A stretch of 64,000 nucleotides of DNA from positions 95,896,141 through 95,960,140 of the forward strand of contig JAHLJT010002630.1 of assembly GCA_031308135.1 (NCBI GenBank), written 5' to 3'. Position numbers and translations under genes: made by a program. A model generated the notes under the pieces. That model was not told the DNA's origin and searched no databases. It worked only from the letters and a program-made list of their open reading frames with translations. The stretch is from Acheta domesticus. Its lineage: Eukaryota; Arthropoda; Insecta; Orthoptera; Gryllidae. Each line of letters begins with the position of its first letter. Within the stretch, counting starts at the first letter, position 1. Positions 61,947 to 64,000 of the stretch are shown here, one piece after another.

Positions 61947-64000
61947 TTTTTTTTTTTATTTAATTTTATTTTATGTCGCTTTTTAACTACTATGGTCATT
62001 AGCGACATCATTACAGATTTACATTAGAGAAATTTTTACATGTCTTTTATACATTCAATTAATCTTCAGTCATTAATACATTGAAATTTGGACTTAATAT
62101 TTACATTTCACATTATCTATATTTTAAGTTACATATGGAAAATATTGTCTTTATGACATTCAATAAATTATCAGTTATCAGTAACGTTACATTTGTATTA
62201 CATAGTTACATATCTCTCATAATTTAGTATAGTCTGTATTTATGCCTTCAATTAGTCATCAAACAATCGTTAACATACTTATATTTTACAATACATATAT
62301 AATTTGTATTTTGATTTCCATTGGAATATGATTTGTATCATTAATACTTTAGTTAGCAATCAGACAGTTTACATGCTTACATTAATTCTCTTTACATATA
62401 CATTTTGTATTTACATTACATATTGCGTATTACATCAGAGAAATTTTTATGGGTCACATATACATTCAATTATCGTCAGACATTAATACATTGAAATTTG
62501 CACTAAATATTTACAATACTCATGAGCTATATTTTAAATTACATAATGGAAATATTTCCTGTATGTGTCTTGCTTACATTCCATAAAATACCAGTTATTA
62601 GTATCGTTACATTTATATTACATAACTTACATTTACAATACATATATAAATTGTATTTGGATTCCATTAGGGATATGATTTAAATCATTAATACTTTGGT
62701 TAGTAGTCAAACAGTTTCCATATTTACATTAACCAATTTACATATACAATTTGTATTCATATTATATTATTTATTCCATCTTATATGGAGTTGTACTTAT
62801 TTATTAACTTCAGGAAAACTATTGTCTGTCTACATCCAACTTTGGTATTTAAACAGTCTCTAATACTTTTGGGCAGTTCAGATTGGTCTCTTTCAGTTTT
62901 TAATTCTTGGCAGTATACAAGAAGGTGCTTGACTGTCCAAGCTTCACCACATTTTTCACATAAGTTTCTCTGTTTTTTTGTAATTAAATGGATATGTGTC
63001 AGATTTGTATGCCCTATTCTCAACCTGGCTATTGTCACTTGTTCCCTTCTAGATGTTGGCACTATAACAGACTTCTCAAAGGTTGATTGTATTATTTCCT
63101 GTAGTTTATTAGAGTCGATGTTTCTCCAGTGGGAATCCCAAAATTCTTTGATTTTAATCTTAATATATCGTTTAACTTCTTCTTGTGGAGATCTTATTGT
63201 GTTGTTTAAAGGTTCGTTAATTGCATTTTTGGCTTCTTTGTCGGCTTCTTCATTACCTTGAATTCCCTGATGGCTTGGTATCCACACTAGTTCTATAGTA
63301 TAATTGTTAGTAATTAGCCAAGTAATTAATTCTCTAATTTCCTTAATTAGTAGATTTGAGTTATTGGTGTTTGTTATGGCTAAAAGTGCTGATTTAGAAT
63401 CTGAGAAAATTACATGTTTAGTTTCTATTCTATTGTTTCTTATTATTTGTAAGGATTGAAAAATAGCTATCGCTTCACAGGTATATATAGAGAGGGTGTT
63501 ATGTAATCTGAATCTGTATGTTTTATTATTTGTTACTATTGCACATCCTCTTCTCCCATTCATTGCTGATCCATCTGTGTAATAGGATTTGTAATCATCG
63601 TACTTTGTTTTCATTTCTAAAAATAAACTTCTAAATATTCCTTTGGGGGTGGTACTCTTCTCATATACTGCTAGATCCATATTTACTTTTATTGTGATGT
63701 TATTCCAGGGTGGTAATGTAGGCTTCTTTTTAGGTAGTAGTGAGGGGATGGTCATATTCAGCTCTTTAGTATAAAGAGATGCTCTAATATATAATGGCTT
63801 TGGTAATCCTGGATGTGCTAGATATTCTGCTTCTGTGGTATTTCTTTTCCAAGGGTATTTATGAGTATTTTGATTATTTACCAACATCTTGTTTGCATAT
63901 AGAATTATTTGTTCTTTTCTTCTTAGCTTAAGTGGTATCATGTTAGTCTCAACCAATATACTGATCGTTGGACTTGTCCTAAATGCACCAATACAGAGTC
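61947..64000 (-). mobile_element. I/R1-type LINE, 3' half, running off the right edge
   Basis: On the minus strand an ORF2 C-terminus (64000-62781) is followed by an AT-rich 3' UTR (62780-61961) and a poly(A) tail seen as T14 at 61947-61960. The UTR contains a direct duplication with a period of about 410 bases (GAGAAATTTTTA at 62027 and 62438, CATTAATACATTGAAATTTG at 62071 and 62481). The tail is homopolymeric, unlike the GAA-type tails of the other LINEs here. The polymerase part lies beyond the window. Confidence 0.85.
62781..64000 (-). CDS. LINE ORF2 C-terminal part: RNase H domain and Cys-His motif (partial)
   Basis: Open from the window edge to the stop at 62781-62783. The edge reads CIGAFRTSPTIS, a motif that follows the polymerase in I/R1-group elements. 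RNase H motifs follow in order: YTDGSAMNGRRGCAIV, TCEAIAIFQSL, VIFSDSKSALLAI, and IPSHQGIQGNEEADKEAKNA (Asp, Glu, Asp, His and final Asp all kept). The tail has LRIGHTNLTH, then CEKCGEAWTVKHLLVYC, a zinc-binding CCHC block. Its product would degrade RNA in the RNA-DNA hybrid during target-primed copying. There are no stops or frameshifts over about 400 codons, so this copy is young, unlike the other LINEs in the window. Confidence 0.9.
   Translation of the reverse strand, partial: LCIGAFRTSPTISILVETNMIPLKLRRKEQIILYANKMLVNNQNTHKYPWKRNTTEAEYLAHPGLPKPLYIRASLYTKELNMTIPSLLPKKKPTLPPWNNITIKVNMDLAVYEKSTTPKGIFRSLFLEMKTKYDDYKSYYTDGSAMNGRRGCAIVTNNKTYRFRLHNTLSIYTCEAIAIFQSLQIIRNNRIETKHVIFSDSKSALLAITNTNNSNLLIKEIRELITWLITNNYTIELVWIPSHQGIQGNEEADKEAKNAINEPLNNTIRSPQEEVKRYIKIKIKEFWDSHWRNIDSNKLQEIIQSTFEKSVIVPTSRREQVTIARLRIGHTNLTHIHLITKKQRNLCEKCGEAWTVKHLLVYCQELKTERDQSELPKSIRDCLNTKVGCRQTIVFLKLINKYNSI

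Overview
The window looks like one stretch of a large, repeat-swollen arthropod genome, most likely an insect. The signs are a split DUF229/alkaline-phosphatase-like gene with a 9.7-kb intron, GT-AG splice sites and AATAAA signals, several clades of non-LTR retrotransposon, tRNA-derived SINEs, a Helitron, hAT and TA-target DNA transposons and many foldback MITEs. Exons of the first gene are extremely GC- and CpG-rich and sit in AT-rich introns. No prokaryotic feature is present. All boundaries and family calls were read by eye, without database comparison.

Gene A (+ strand, about 1766-14783) is the 3' part of a gene I do not recognise. Five exons (1766-1988, 4243-4674, 5908-6159, 7626-7886, 14605-14700) join in phase 0 at every junction and encode about 420 C-terminal residues. 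They run through low-complexity Ser/Pro, Gln and Ala tracts and a denser central domain to the C-terminus SAYERTNF, then a stop and a poly(A) signal. Its introns hold tandem arrays that start at, or contain copies of, its own splice sites.

Gene B (+ strand, 27515-40593) is a DUF229-family protein. A signal-peptide or membrane-anchor exon (27515-27640), a Cys-containing N-terminal exon (29348-29636) and a long catalytic exon (39323-40553) agree in intron phase and give about 547 residues. The 289-base middle exon is packed between foldback MITEs. The first coding exon is not visible.

From about 44.5 to 52.1 kb lies a shattered relic of an arthropod gene family of unknown function. It is broken by other repeats, a Helitron, an RTE-like LINE tail and an internal 277-bp triplication. 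A CpG-rich, probably untranslated first exon with a good donor (about 52240-52720) marks the start of another + strand gene whose coding exons are not seen. The right end is the 3' half of an I/R1-type LINE on the minus strand, running off the window.

Most other DNA belongs to one AT-rich dispersed repeat, called R1.5 here, with at least ten partial or full copies on both strands. Its marks are a terminal block ending near TATACGTACGTATA, a GTCC/GTCT tract and one recurring internal paragraph. Nested insertions with visible target duplications (LINE in R1.5, SINE in a satellite, MITE in a hAT element, MITE in a MITE) give a relative insertion history.
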